Shown here: positions 8,632 to 17,235 of the stretch, piece after piece
Layout of the letters: every line of letters starts with the position of its first letter
Numbering within the stretch: position 1 is the first letter of the stretch
Program-made: the position numbers and the translations under genes
Notes under the pieces: model-generated
Database searches by the model: none
What the model was told of the DNA's origin: nothing
Seen by the model: the letters and a program-made list of their open reading frames with translations, nothing else
IMG/VR virus record: IMGVR_UViG_3300010396_000065
Location: 1-42,513 of that record
Reading direction: 5' to 3' (one strand)
Length of the DNA: 42,513 nt
Source of the DNA: a virus

Positions 8632-10083
8632 ATGCCTGACCAGACGATGCCCGGCATCACGCTCGAGGCGAAGAACCGCAAGGCGAACGACCTGCGCGGC
8701 CGCGCGAACGCGCTGATGCTCGAGATCATGAACGACGACAAGCTGACGGCCGAGCAGTGCGCGGCCAAAGCGAAAGAAGCGAAGGACCTGACCGAGCGCG
8801 CGAACACCATCGCGGGCTTCACGGCCAGTGAGGAAATCGCCCGGCAGGGCGGCAACGGCGACCTCGTGGCCGAAGTCCTGGACGCGGACCGCGCGTCCAA
8901 GGGCGGCGAGTACACGCGGGCCACGCTCGGCTTCGAGCCGGCCGCGCTGATGCGACCGATGCAGGAGCAGATCAAGAAGCACACCGAGGAAGTGCGGATG
9001 GGCTTCGGCTCCGTCTACAACTTCCTGCGCGTGGCGCGCGGCGAGGACGCGGTGGACGTGTCGAACGCCAGCCGCGCGAAGTTCCAGCAGAAGGTGCTGA
9101 AGGACAACCTGACCCTCCAGCGCATGATCACCGGCGCCACGGGCGATGTCTCCGGCGGCTCGTTCCTGCTCCCGCTCACGCAGGTGCAGTCGATCTTCTC
9201 GCTCGCGAACGTGCAGCAGGGCCTCCTGCAGCGCGCGCGGGCCTTCACGGTGCCAGGCCGGTCGCTCCGCATCCCCTACCTGATCCAGAGCGATACCAAC
9301 GCCTCGACGGTGCTGAACCGTCCGATGGCCGGTCAGATCGCACAGGTCGGGATCGTCGGCGAAGGCGCCACGAAGCCGCAGGCGACGCCGCAGTTCGGTC
9401 AGCGCATGCTGAACGTGCTGAAGTATGCGGCGTACACGCAGGTGTCCGACGAAATGCTGATGGACGACTTCACCGGCGAACTGCCGCAGGAGTTCATCAA
9501 CGCCGTCGGCCAGCAGGCGCTCAACTCGCTGAACGAAGACATGACCATCACGGGCAGCGACACGACCGGCACGACCACGCCGGCGGGCGCGCTGTTCGCG
9601 GGCGCGGCGTACAACATCGCCGTGAACCGCGCGGTCGGTGGACAGATCGGCACAGCCGACCTGTTCAAGATGTATAGCGAGTTCACGCACGGCCCGAATG
9701 CGGTCTGGCTGGCATCGCGCCGCACGGTCCAGCAGCTGTATGCGCTGTCGCTGACCAGCTCGTCGCTCGTCACGTTCCTGCGTGACCTGAACGGGCTGCC
9801 GTCGATGATGATCCTCGGGTACCCGGTGGTGCTCACGGACATCCTCAACACCGTCGGCACGGCAGGCGACATCGCACTCGTCAACCCGGACTTCTACGCC
9901 TTCGCGCTGCGCCAGGCGCTGACGGTCGAGATGAGCCGCGACTTCGCCTTCACCTCGGACGTCACGACCTATCGGTTCGTGGTTCGCGGCGGCGGCATCC
10001 CGATCAACGACGGCAAGTACGCGTACAAATATGCGGGCTCGGCCGGCGTCGACGAGCACTCCCCGTTCGTCTACCTGAACTAA
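8632..10083 (+). CDS. HK97-fold major capsid protein
   Basis: A 483-residue major capsid protein that builds the icosahedral shell. Residues 1 to about 110 are charged and helical (NDLRGRANALMLEIMNDDKL, CAAKAKEAKDLTERAN), typical of a delta domain that acts as built-in scaffold and is removed by the neighbouring protease. The rest shows the usual HK97-fold features: LLPLTQVQSIFSLANVQQGL, repeated strand-turn segments, YTQVSDEMLMDD, AVWLASRRTVQQL, and a C-terminal FAFTSDVTTYRFVVRGGG. Position after the protease and length fit the family. Confidence 0.93.
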   Translation: MPDQTMPGITLEAKNRKANDLRGRANALMLEIMNDDKLTAEQCAAKAKEAKDLTERANTIAGFTASEEIARQGGNGDLVAEVLDADRASKGGEYTRATLGFEPAALMRPMQEQIKKHTEEVRMGFGSVYNFLRVARGEDAVDVSNASRAKFQQKVLKDNLTLQRMITGATGDVSGGSFLLPLTQVQSIFSLANVQQGLLQRARAFTVPGRSLRIPYLIQSDTNASTVLNRPMAGQIAQVGIVGEGATKPQATPQFGQRMLNVLKYAAYTQVSDEMLMDDFTGELPQEFINAVGQQALNSLNEDMTITGSDTTGTTTPAGALFAGAAYNIAVNRAVGGQIGTADLFKMYSEFTHGPNAVWLASRRTVQQLYALSLTSSSLVTFLRDLNGLPSMMILGYPVVLTDILNTVGTAGDIALVNPDFYAFALRQALTVEMSRDFAFTSDVTTYRFVVRGGGIPINDGKYAYKYAGSAGVDEHSPFVYLN

Positions 10084-10108
10084 TCGATCACTCGCCGAGT
10101 TTAGGGGA

Positions 10109-10174
10109 ACGGTAGGTACACGGTAGGTACGAGGATTGCGCGGGGCGGCGGAGCTGTCGAGGCCGCCGCCCCGC
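10109..10174 (+). terminator. tandem 11-bp repeat and strong hairpin after capsid gene
   Basis: Downstream of the capsid stop lie two perfect tandem copies of ACGGTAGGTAC (10109-10119 and 10120-10130). A perfect 12-bp GC stem follows: GCGGGGCGGCGG at 10140-10151 pairs with CCGCCGCCCCGC at 10163-10174, with an 11-base loop. No clear T-run follows, so this is either a weak terminator or an mRNA-stabilising 3' hairpin for the abundant capsid transcript. The repeat's role is unknown. Confidence 0.6.
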
Positions 10175-10202
10175 TTCCACTTTGCGGACGAGGACTCTCC
10201 CG

Positions 10203-11441
10203 GTGAAGATGCGCGCGGTCGTGCTCCAGAACGATCTGGACGGCAACCGGATTCAGCCGGGGGCGCTGTTCGACGCCGATGAGGGACGCGGGCGGCAGTT
10301 GATCGAGAGCGGCTATGCGATCTCGCTCGAGCGGCAGGATTATGTGGGCTGGGATCAAGCGTTCGGCCGGCAGTTGGCCCCGCTCCCCGAGGAGACGCAG
10401 TATGGCCGGCGCGAACGCGAGGCGTTGGCATCGCCGCATCCCCGCGTGCTGCAGTTGACGCAGTACGATCCGGGGTGCGCGGCGTACCGCTACCATGCCG
10501 CGTTCAATCACGCGGCCGACGTCGATGGCACCGGAGCCACCAGCGCGTTCGTGCGGTACGGAGAATCCAATCCGTACTGTGACCTGCGGCAGTATGACGG
10601 CTTCCGGCATCGCATCGGCGTGTCGAACCTATTCGAGACGGCCGACATCGTGCACGTGCACATGGATTACACGACGCTTGAGCAGGGGTGCATGAATCGC
10701 TGGCCCGATCGCTCGAAGCAGTTGCTCGTGCGGCACTACCACGGGTCGCAGGGGCCGGAATCCTTCAAGACGGACTATCGGCTCGTGCAGCAGGCGCTGG
10801 ATGAGCAGGTCGGTGCGATCCAGATCGGGGCGCGCCTCTACCATCCGCGGCGCTATGGCGCGCACATCCCCTGGGTGCCGATCCCGGTGCCGTGCGCGGA
10901 CTATGCGGCGCTGCGCGCGAAATACTGGGTGCCGGTCGAGGAGCGGCCGAACAAGCGCATCCGGATCTGCCATTCGCCGACCAACGAGCGGGTCAAGGGC
11001 ACCACGCAACTCGATTTCGTGATGTTCGAGCTCATGCAGAAAGGCTGGCCGATCGAGTACATCAAGGTCATGGGCAAAAAGCACGCCGAGTGCTTGAAGA
11101 TCAAGGCGACGTGCGACATCACCTTCGACTCGTTCTGGCTGGGCATTCAGGGATCCGGGATCGAGGCGTCGGCGATGGGCCAACCCGTGATCGCGGGCGA
11201 CTCGGAGGTGCGGGACGACTATCTCGATGAGATCGGCGAGTGCCCCTACACGTTTGCGAAGGACCACGAGGATATCGTGGGCGTGCTCGAGCGCTTGGTA
11301 TTCGATGAGGCATACCGCGCGAGCGAGGCGGCGCGCACGCGGCGCTATGTGGAGGCCTATCACGATTACCTGCCCGTGGGACGGAAGTATTGGCGGATCA
11401 TCACGGCGGCCCTCAAGGAGCGGAATCTTGTCGCCGCGTGA
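10203..11441 (+). CDS. glycosyltransferase-like protein with small N-terminal domain
   Basis: About 412 residues. The first roughly 40 (VVLQNDLDGNRIQPGALFDAD, then LIESGYAISLE) look like the small beta domain often encoded as a separate short protein after phage capsid genes. The rest resembles a GT-B glycosyltransferase: HPRVLQLTQYDPGCAAYRYH, a DIVHVHMDY segment, HIPWVPIPVP, then RIRICHSPTNERVKGT and a C-terminal GSGIEASAMGQPVIAGDSE matching the GT4 nucleotide-sugar loop. I chose the GTG at 10203, since AGGA at 10191-10194 is eight bases upstream; TTG at 10182 and ATG at 10209 are alternatives. The sugar and acceptor are unknown. Its place behind the capsid gene suggests virion decoration, an inference. 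Confidence 0.8.
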   Translation: MKMRAVVLQNDLDGNRIQPGALFDADEGRGRQLIESGYAISLERQDYVGWDQAFGRQLAPLPEETQYGRREREALASPHPRVLQLTQYDPGCAAYRYHAAFNHAADVDGTGATSAFVRYGESNPYCDLRQYDGFRHRIGVSNLFETADIVHVHMDYTTLEQGCMNRWPDRSKQLLVRHYHGSQGPESFKTDYRLVQQALDEQVGAIQIGARLYHPRRYGAHIPWVPIPVPCADYAALRAKYWVPVEERPNKRIRICHSPTNERVKGTTQLDFVMFELMQKGWPIEYIKVMGKKHAECLKIKATCDITFDSFWLGIQGSGIEASAMGQPVIAGDSEVRDDYLDEIGECPYTFAKDHEDIVGVLERLVFDEAYRASEAARTRRYVEAYHDYLPVGRKYWRIITAALKERNLVAA

Positions 11442-11646
11442 GGCTGGTGCGAAGGGCGCGAAGCCGGCGCGCCGGCTATTGCCGCGGATCAAGGGCGCGA
11501 ATGTCCTATGTCCGAGGCACGGCAGTTCGGCGCTGGCCGGCCCGAATGCCCGGCGCCAGATCGTCTGTTTGCAGTGCGGCTGGACGGCGCCGTATGACCA
11601 TCGAGTCGTGCTCACGCCGCGCGTTGAACCCAACGAGGAGCGCTGA
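11428..11646 (+). CDS. small zinc-ribbon protein with TTG start
   Basis: A 72-residue protein in a different frame from its neighbours. Two metal-binding knuckles are visible, CPRH (Cys-x2-His) and CLQC (Cys-x2-Cys), separated by about 18 residues, giving a short zinc ribbon; the N-terminus is basic. The chosen start is TTG at 11428, since AAGGAG lies at 11415-11420 with a seven-base gap, and no ATG or GTG fits. It overlaps the glycosyltransferase by 14 bases, and its stop overlaps the next start (TGATG). The function is unknown. Confidence 0.6.
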   Translation: MSPREAGAKGAKPARRLLPRIKGANVLCPRHGSSALAGPNARRQIVCLQCGWTAPYDHRVVLTPRVEPNEER

Positions 11647-12569
11647 TGGCCGCCACGACGATTGCGCTCTCGGCGGGCAACGCGCAACTCGGCCTGCCAT
11701 CGACGCTCCTGCCCGTCTCGCTGGCGGTGCTGGTCACGGATGGCAGCGGCAACCCGGTCGCGGGCGTCACCGTGAACTGGCAGGTGGGGACGGGGGCCGG
11801 AACCCTCACGTCACCGACCTCGGTCACGGGAGCGAACGGGATCGCGACGAACGGGTGGACGCTGGGACCGGCGACCGGCCAGCAGATCGTCACCGCGGAC
11901 GTCGCGGGCTTGGCGGGCACCCCGATCGTGTTCACGTCGACCGCCGTACTCGTCACGCCGGCCGACATCACGACGTACTACCGCATCCAGACGAGCGCCG
12001 AGGTCGTGAATGGGCTGATCGCGGAACTCATCAGCGAGGCCCAAGGGGAGATCGAGGGCAACAGCGGGAAGTGCCTCACGATCAAGCCGGTCCTCTGGTA
12101 CGACGACGCGACGACGTTGCGGATTGGCGAGGGCGTCTCGAACCTCATCCTAAAGTACGTGCCGGTCGATCCCGCGAGCATCGTCGTCAAGAACTACATG
12201 GGCGTAACCATCGACCCGGCGACGTACACGGTGCGGCTCGACAAGGGGCTGATCGTGGGACTGCCGGCGAACGGTCCCGGCGCCTTCTTCGCGGGTCCGT
12301 GGAGCCTGTTCAATCAAGGTCCGTACACGATCGCGGCGAACGCGGGCTGGGGCACCTCACCCGATTATGCGACGATCTGGCTCCCGCTCATCCGGCGGGC
12401 GGTCATTGATTATGTGGGATATCTGTTCCAGCAGCGGGATATCGGGGCGTCGGCGCTCAAGGCGGCAGGAACGAGTGTCACGTACGCGATCGATCCGATC
12501 ACGGGCTTGCCTGACCGCGTGGCGCGGGCCATTCGGAAGTTGCGCGGGCCAGTGGTGACCGGCCAATGA
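11646..12569 (+). CDS. head-tail adaptor with N-terminal Ig-like (Big_1-type) domain
   Basis: A 307-residue protein of two parts. Residues about 1-105 form an Ig-like beta sandwich of the invasin/Big_1 type: VLVTDGSGNPVAGVTVNWQV, then GAGTLTSPTSVTGANGIA and a closing GQQIVTADVAGLAGTPIVF. From about 110 on it looks like an HK97 gp6-type connector (ITTYYRIQTSAEVVNGLIAE, YVPVDPASIVVKN, a Tyr/Thr strand pattern, and a C-terminal IRRAVIDYVGYLFQQRDIGA helix), which sits between portal and tail. Ig-like domains on phage virions are usually surface adhesins; on a connector the domain would project from the neck. The domain boundary is an estimate. Confidence 0.75.
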   Translation: MAATTIALSAGNAQLGLPSTLLPVSLAVLVTDGSGNPVAGVTVNWQVGTGAGTLTSPTSVTGANGIATNGWTLGPATGQQIVTADVAGLAGTPIVFTSTAVLVTPADITTYYRIQTSAEVVNGLIAELISEAQGEIEGNSGKCLTIKPVLWYDDATTLRIGEGVSNLILKYVPVDPASIVVKNYMGVTIDPATYTVRLDKGLIVGLPANGPGAFFAGPWSLFNQGPYTIAANAGWGTSPDYATIWLPLIRRAVIDYVGYLFQQRDIGASALKAAGTSVTYAIDPITGLPDRVARAIRKLRGPVVTGQ

Positions 12570-12694
12570 ATCAATCGCATATCACCTTCGAGGTCATCAC
12601 GCGCGAGGTCGCGGGGCTCGCGCGCGTGGTCATCAGCGTGCTGCCTGATGGGGTGATCCGCGTGCTCCTCCCGATGGGATTCCGTCATGAATAG
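12566..12694 (+). CDS. 42-residue hypothetical protein
   Basis: The ATG overlaps the adaptor stop (ATGA) and the frame ends eight bases inside the next gene. The product is two amphipathic strands, ITFEVITREVAGLARVVISV and PDGVIRVLLPMGF. Tight coupling on both sides argues for translation; the role is unknown. Confidence 0.45.
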   Translation: MNQSHITFEVITREVAGLARVVISVLPDGVIRVLLPMGFRHE

Positions 12695-13109
12695 CGCGAA
12701 TGCGGTGGGCCTTCGGGATCAAATGTTGCGGCTCTACACGCGGACGAATCAAGGCGTGCGCGGCAACGTGCGCCCCGTGTTTACGTTCGCCGCGAGCTGG
12801 TGGGGCCGCATCGACACGATGACGTCGAACGTCCGCACGGCGCAGGACAAGACGCAACTGCGCTATGATGCGCAGGCGCAGTTCGCCGACGAGTGCGTGG
12901 TGCCGTCGCAGGGCATTCTCAAAGACGAGTCGGGCACGATCTGGTGGCTGCGCGGCATCACGGCGATCCGCGCGACGCGCACGATCCTCGTCGGGCTCGA
13001 TCGCATCGACGAAGAACTGCGCAAGACGTTCGTCCTCACCGAAGGCGATTCCGTGCTCGATGGTGTGCACCTCGTCGATCCCGTCGCGCAACCCGGAGAT
13101 ACGGCATGA
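12687..13109 (+). CDS. head-tail joining (stopper) protein
   Basis: A 140-residue protein with the layout of the phage head-closure / head-tail joining family (SPP1 gp16-like): a short N-terminal helix, then a beta barrel beginning VFTFAASWWGRIDTM and ending with TIWWLRGITAIRATRTILVG. It would plug the portal-adaptor channel after packaging. The gene follows the adaptor and is coupled by ATGA to the fibre gene. The family call rests on position, size and fold pattern rather than a single motif. Confidence 0.7.
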   Translation: MNSANAVGLRDQMLRLYTRTNQGVRGNVRPVFTFAASWWGRIDTMTSNVRTAQDKTQLRYDAQAQFADECVVPSQGILKDESGTIWWLRGITAIRATRTILVGLDRIDEELRKTFVLTEGDSVLDGVHLVDPVAQPGDTA

Positions 13110-15724
13110 GCATCCTCGCGGTATCGGATCGCACCCAAGAGACGGCGCAGAACATCGGCGCATCGACGCCGATCACGCTGCTGGGCGCGGCTGGGATTGG
13201 CTTGCAGGCGTTCCCCGCGCGGCTCGACGGCGAACTCGTGCCGTACACGATCGAGCACGAGACGAGCGGCCAGTGGGAGGTCGGCGAGGGTGTCTACAAT
13301 CACGCCGCGAAAACGCTCGCGCGTACGATCGTCTACGACACGTCGAACGGCAACACGTCACTCGTGAACTTCGCGAACGGCATCGTCGACGTGTGGATCG
13401 ACTTGCCCGCCGAGAAGGCGGTGATGCTTGATGCGGATTCGAGCAACCTGACGGTGCCGGGCAACCTGACGATGCAGGCGGGGAACACGATGGCGCTCAC
13501 CGGGGCGACGGTGAGCGGCGCACCGACGTGGTCGAGCAATCAGGCGATCACGCTGAGCACGGCAATCCAGCCGAACGTGACGACAATGGCGGCGCTCGCG
13601 AGCGTTGGCACGATCGCAACGGGCACGTGGAACGCAACGCCGATCACGACACCGTATGGCGGGACGGGCCTCACGACCTACGCGGCGGGTGACACGCTCT
13701 ACTACGTGTCGGGCACGACGCTCACACGCCGCGCGATTGGCGCGGCGAACACCATCAGCCTGTCGAACGGGACGAATCCCACATGGGCCGCGAACCTGCC
13801 GTACGCGACGCTCCCGACCGGCAACGGATCGTGGGATACGGGCGCGGGGACGACGATCACCGTCACGCGCTCGCTCACGGTTTCCGGGACGCTGACGGGC
13901 ACGCTGACCGGCAACATCACGGGCAATGCGGCGACGGCGACGGCGCTCCAGACGGGACGCACGATCAACGGTGTCACGTTCGACGGCACGACCAATATCA
14001 CGGTCACGGCGGCGGCGGGCACGCTGACCGGCACGACGCTGAACGCGACCGTGGTGACGAGTTCGCTGACGACCATCGGGACGCTGATCGCTGGGGCGGT
14101 ACCGGCCTCGCTGGTGACCGCAGGGACGTTCGGCACGGGTGGCTACACCTTCCCGAGCACGCTTGCGGTGAGCGGGGCGCTGACCATGAGCGCGGGCGGT
14201 ACGCTCTCGTCGGGTCAGACGCTGGCGGCGGCTGGTGCGACGATCTCGGGCGCGTTCACGGCGTCCGGCACGGTCGCCTTCACGAACGCCTCGCCGTTTT
14301 CGCTGACGAACGCGCAGGTGCTGACGCTCTCGACGACGGCGCAGACGGTCGGCGCGGCGACACTGACGATCCCGAACTTCGCGGGCGTCAGCGATACGTT
14401 TGCGTTCCTCGCGCTCGCGCAGACGTTCTCGAACAAGACCGAAGCGTCTCCGACGTTCACCGGCACCATTGCCGGTACGCCGACCGTCGCGAGCGCATGG
14501 ACATGGTCGAGCGCGCAGACATTCGCGACAAATACGCAAGTGTCAAGCGCGGCGTCCGCGGCGTTCATCATCAACGGCGCGACGAGTCAGGTTCGCGACC
14601 TCCAGTTCGAGACGGCGGGCAGTCTGCGATGGGTCATCCGCGCAAACGCCACAGCCGAGAGCGGCGGCAATGCGGGGTCAGACTTCAACCTTGTCGCGCG
14701 CGACGATACGGGCGCGCAGATTGACGCGCCGATCTCGATCCCGCGCGTTGCGGGCGGCGTGATGACGCTCGTACGCCCGTTGCGGGTCAGCAACACGATC
14801 GGCGTCAACACTGCGCCCGCCACGACCGTCGGCATCAACATGATCTCGACGCTGACGGGCGGGACGACGCAGAGCGGCATTCTCTCGACAGCGACGATCG
14901 ACTCCACTGGCACCAGCGTGGGCCGCGGCATCTACGCGAAGGTTGCCACGGCGGCCGCGTCGTTCACGCTCACGAATGCCTACGGCATTCACATTGATAG
15001 CGGCGCGGTTGGTGCAGGCTCGACGATCACGAACCTGTATGGCCTGAAGATAGAAAACCAGACTGCGGGCGCGTCTAACTTTGCCTTGTGGGTCGGTTCT
15101 GGCCAGTCACGGTTCAACGATGCTGTCGTTTTTCAAGGCTCGATGTCGCTGAACGCAGTGAACATCACCGCATCCATCATGGCATCTTCCGCTAGCACAC
15201 GCGCGATCTTCATTGATCCCACTCACATCGCGGCGGCGAACAACGATTCTCTAAACGGTATAGTCGTTTCTAATCTATACACACCTGGCTCTTTCACAGG
15301 TCTCACCACGGTCGGGATTCGCATTGACGGATGGAACATATCGGGATTCACATCACCTGGTGACCCCGTAATGCTTGGCGTCGGGCACTTGACACAACTC
15401 AATGGTACAGGAGCGACAAACGCCTACGCTATCAAACTCGGTGCGGGGCCGACAGGAGCCACGAACAACTACCTGATTCATGCCACGAACTTCCAACTGA
15501 CGAGTGCGGGAGCGGGTACCTTTGCCTCAACGCTGACGGTCACGGGCGGCTTCGGGTGCAACACCAAGACACCGCAGACGGCCTTCGCCTCGGGCGGCGC
15601 GGCCCCAGCGGGCGGCACGGGCACGGCGGCGGGCGGCTGGGACACGTCCGCCCATCGCGACGCAGCAATCACCCTGCTCAACAACATCCGTTCCGCGCTC
15701 GTCGCGAACGGCATCATGTCCTAA
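13106..15724 (+). CDS. tail fibre protein
   Basis: An 872-residue fibre with three zones. Residues 1-110 are a common phage virion-attachment module (DRTQETAQNIGASTPITLLG, ending VDVWIDLPAEKAVML). The middle is a long Thr/Gly/Ala-rich repetitive shaft with repeats such as GTLTGTLTGNITGNAATATA and a PYGGTGLTTYAAGDTLYYVS element found in many fibres. The C-terminal third is less repetitive, and from about 15180 to 15480 is clearly richer in A+T than the rest; it probably holds the receptor-binding part. It ends in a helical trimerisation-like segment, AAITLLNNIRSALVANG. The ATG at 13106 overlaps the previous stop; in-frame sequence extends upstream but lacks the conserved module. Its place inside the connector block is unusual. 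Confidence 0.88.
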   Translation: MSILAVSDRTQETAQNIGASTPITLLGAAGIGLQAFPARLDGELVPYTIEHETSGQWEVGEGVYNHAAKTLARTIVYDTSNGNTSLVNFANGIVDVWIDLPAEKAVMLDADSSNLTVPGNLTMQAGNTMALTGATVSGAPTWSSNQAITLSTAIQPNVTTMAALASVGTIATGTWNATPITTPYGGTGLTTYAAGDTLYYVSGTTLTRRAIGAANTISLSNGTNPTWAANLPYATLPTGNGSWDTGAGTTITVTRSLTVSGTLTGTLTGNITGNAATATALQTGRTINGVTFDGTTNITVTAAAGTLTGTTLNATVVTSSLTTIGTLIAGAVPASLVTAGTFGTGGYTFPSTLAVSGALTMSAGGTLSSGQTLAAAGATISGAFTASGTVAFTNASPFSLTNAQVLTLSTTAQTVGAATLTIPNFAGVSDTFAFLALAQTFSNKTEASPTFTGTIAGTPTVASAWTWSSAQTFATNTQVSSAASAAFIINGATSQVRDLQFETAGSLRWVIRANATAESGGNAGSDFNLVARDDTGAQIDAPISIPRVAGGVMTLVRPLRVSNTIGVNTAPATTVGINMISTLTGGTTQSGILSTATIDSTGTSVGRGIYAKVATAAASFTLTNAYGIHIDSGAVGAGSTITNLYGLKIENQTAGASNFALWVGSGQSRFNDAVVFQGSMSLNAVNITASIMASSASTRAIFIDPTHIAAANNDSLNGIVVSNLYTPGSFTGLTTVGIRIDGWNISGFTSPGDPVMLGVGHLTQLNGTGATNAYAIKLGAGPTGATNNYLIHATNFQLTSAGAGTFASTLTVTGGFGCNTKTPQTAFASGGAAPAGGTGTAAGGWDTSAHRDAAITLLNNIRSALVANGIMS

Positions 15725-15749
15725 CCTCACGCCTCTCGGAGCATTTTCC

Positions 15750-16109
15750 ATGACAACGCCCCCGTTCTTCATCAAGCACCTGCGCACCGAGTACACGGGC
15801 GATCAGGCGACGATCTACTTCGCGCGTGCCGCGACGGCGCCCGATGGCTCGGTGCTCATGGGCATCCCCGAAGCGCTGCCGACGACACAGGCCGCGCTTG
15901 GCACGCTCGCCGTCGCGAACGGGGCGGATGCGAGCCGGTGGGGCGATCAGGAGGTCGGCCAGACGCTCGGCGCGGCGATCGTCGTCGACAAGGACGCGAT
16001 CCCTGCGCAGGATGCCGTCATGGATGGCGACACGGTGGTGACGCCCGCAGTGGCGACGGTTCCGGCCGTGACGCATCTTCTCTGCGGTGGTTTGCCCATC
16101 GAGTTCTGA
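15750..16109 (+). CDS. hypothetical protein next to tail fibre
   Basis: A 119-residue acidic, Ala/Thr-rich protein starting MTTPPFFIKHLRTEYTGDQA, with a region of short strands and a closing VTHLLCGGLPIEF. No motif is known to me. It lies 25 bases after the fibre and could be a fibre chaperone or a fibre-associated structural protein; this is only positional inference. Confidence 0.6.
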   Translation: MTTPPFFIKHLRTEYTGDQATIYFARAATAPDGSVLMGIPEALPTTQAALGTLAVANGADASRWGDQEVGQTLGAAIVVDKDAIPAQDAVMDGDTVVTPAVATVPAVTHLLCGGLPIEF

Positions 16110-16145
16110 TCGTCGTCTCACCGTCTCACTGGAGTTCTCCGCATC

Positions 16146-16670
16146 ATGAGCACCGAGTTGAAGATCGTTCCCATGAAGACCGAGAAGTTCCGCGTGGCGT
16201 ACGAAGCGATGCAACGGATCGCGGCCAAGACGCTCGCCCCCGAGAGCGAGGTCAAGCTCGCGCTCTTGGTCGCGGCATATCAGAAAACGTATGACGGGAC
16301 GACGGCCGTGCTGAAGAAGATCGAGGCCGCGCATACGCGCCGTGTGGGTCGGCAGGATCTGCTAACGCCCGAGGGGGTCGTGCGGCGCGATCGCGTGCTC
16401 GCGACCTCGATCATGGTCAAGCTCCCGAAGATCCTGATCGTGCGCGGCGACCTGCCGGCAAAGGACGACGCGCCGACGGACGCGGAGAATCGGCAGTCGG
16501 TGGCGTGGCTCGCGGCTGCACTCGGCCCGTTCTACGATCACGGCCCCGATGGCAAGGAACTGCTCGGCTTTGCGCTCGACGACGACGCGCTGGCGGCGCT
16601 TGAAGCGGCCGCGGATGCGCCCGTGGATGCGCCCGTGCCCGTTGCGGACGCCCCCGAGGCGAGCGCGTAA
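16146..16670 (+). CDS. hypothetical helical protein
   Basis: A 174-residue protein, helical and charged at the N-terminus (STELKIVPMKTEKFRVAYEA), with a central HTRRVGRQDLLTPEGVVRRD and an Ala/Pro/Asp-rich end (DAPVDAPVPVADAPEASA). It contains no recognisable domain. It belongs to the short-gene cluster between the fibre and the gp10-like gene; a TAA stop abuts the next ATG directly. Confidence 0.6.
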   Translation: MSTELKIVPMKTEKFRVAYEAMQRIAAKTLAPESEVKLALLVAAYQKTYDGTTAVLKKIEAAHTRRVGRQDLLTPEGVVRRDRVLATSIMVKLPKILIVRGDLPAKDDAPTDAENRQSVAWLAAALGPFYDHGPDGKELLGFALDDDALAALEAAADAPVDAPVPVADAPEASA

Positions 16671-16844
16671 ATGTTCGGCCGTCAGCCGCTCAGCACGGCG
16701 CCCTTCTGCACGCTCGATGTGCGGGCGGTGATCAATGCCGTGCAGCGGCTGATGGCGCGCGACTTCTCGCAACCGTTCTTCGGTGTCCGCGACTTCTCTG
16801 GCCCGTTCATTCGCGTACGCGACGAGACGCGGGGAGTGCCCTAA
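16671..16844 (+). CDS. 57-residue hypothetical protein
   Basis: Starts at the ATG immediately after the preceding stop and ends three bases before the next gene. The product contains an internal near-repeat: RDFSQPFFGVRDFSGPFIRV, two copies of R-D-F-S-x-P-F. A 57-residue protein with such a repeat may be a small structural or adaptor piece; no family is recognised. Confidence 0.5.
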   Translation: MFGRQPLSTAPFCTLDVRAVINAVQRLMARDFSQPFFGVRDFSGPFIRVRDETRGVP

Positions 16845-16847
16845 CCC

Positions 16848-17228
16848 ATGACACCGCCACTCGGGACACAGAAGGTCATCTTCATCGGGAACGCGCACCT
16901 CGTGCGGCACGAAGTGCGCTACTACGATCCCGTCAGCAACACGTTTCTACCGTGGAGCGGGCCGGGCACCGTCTCGATCTGCACGTCGTCCACCGACAGC
17001 GCGGGTGTCACGACCTACACGCCGATAGCGGGCATGGGGCCGTTCAATCTGATTCAGGGGTTGAACGGCATCCTGTACTGCGAGATTCCGACCAGCGTCG
17101 TCGCCCTGCTGAACACGGATGCGTTTATCAACACCGTGGTCTATCAGGTCGTGATCGCGGGCGGCTCAGATGAACTGCAGAGCGTGCAGCCGCTGTTCGT
17201 GGCACCCTCGCGGTTCCCGTCCCCGTGA
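16848..17228 (+). CDS. hypothetical beta-rich protein in connector block
   Basis: A 126-residue protein made largely of strands: KVIFIGNAHLVRHEVRYYDP, GPGTVSICTSSTDSAGVTTY, NGILYCEIPTSVVALL, TVVYQVVIAGGSDELQSVQP. The pattern is that of a single beta-sandwich, as in many small phage tail or neck-decorating proteins. No exact family is recognised. Confidence 0.6.
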   Translation: MTPPLGTQKVIFIGNAHLVRHEVRYYDPVSNTFLPWSGPGTVSICTSSTDSAGVTTYTPIAGMGPFNLIQGLNGILYCEIPTSVVALLNTDAFINTVVYQVVIAGGSDELQSVQPLFVAPSRFPSP

Positions 17229-17235
17229 GGCATCC

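Noticed and set aside
8578-10431. A 617-codon open frame on the minus strand over the capsid gene, and similar long minus-strand frames elsewhere (5187-6212, 13358-14539, 25030-26436)
   Set aside because: They are Arg/His-rich shadow frames of real plus-strand genes in high-GC DNA, without family motifs.
13880-14090. A tandem DNA repeat array in the fibre gene
   Set aside because: The repetition is at the protein level (Thr/Gly shaft motifs) with varied codons, not an exact DNA array.
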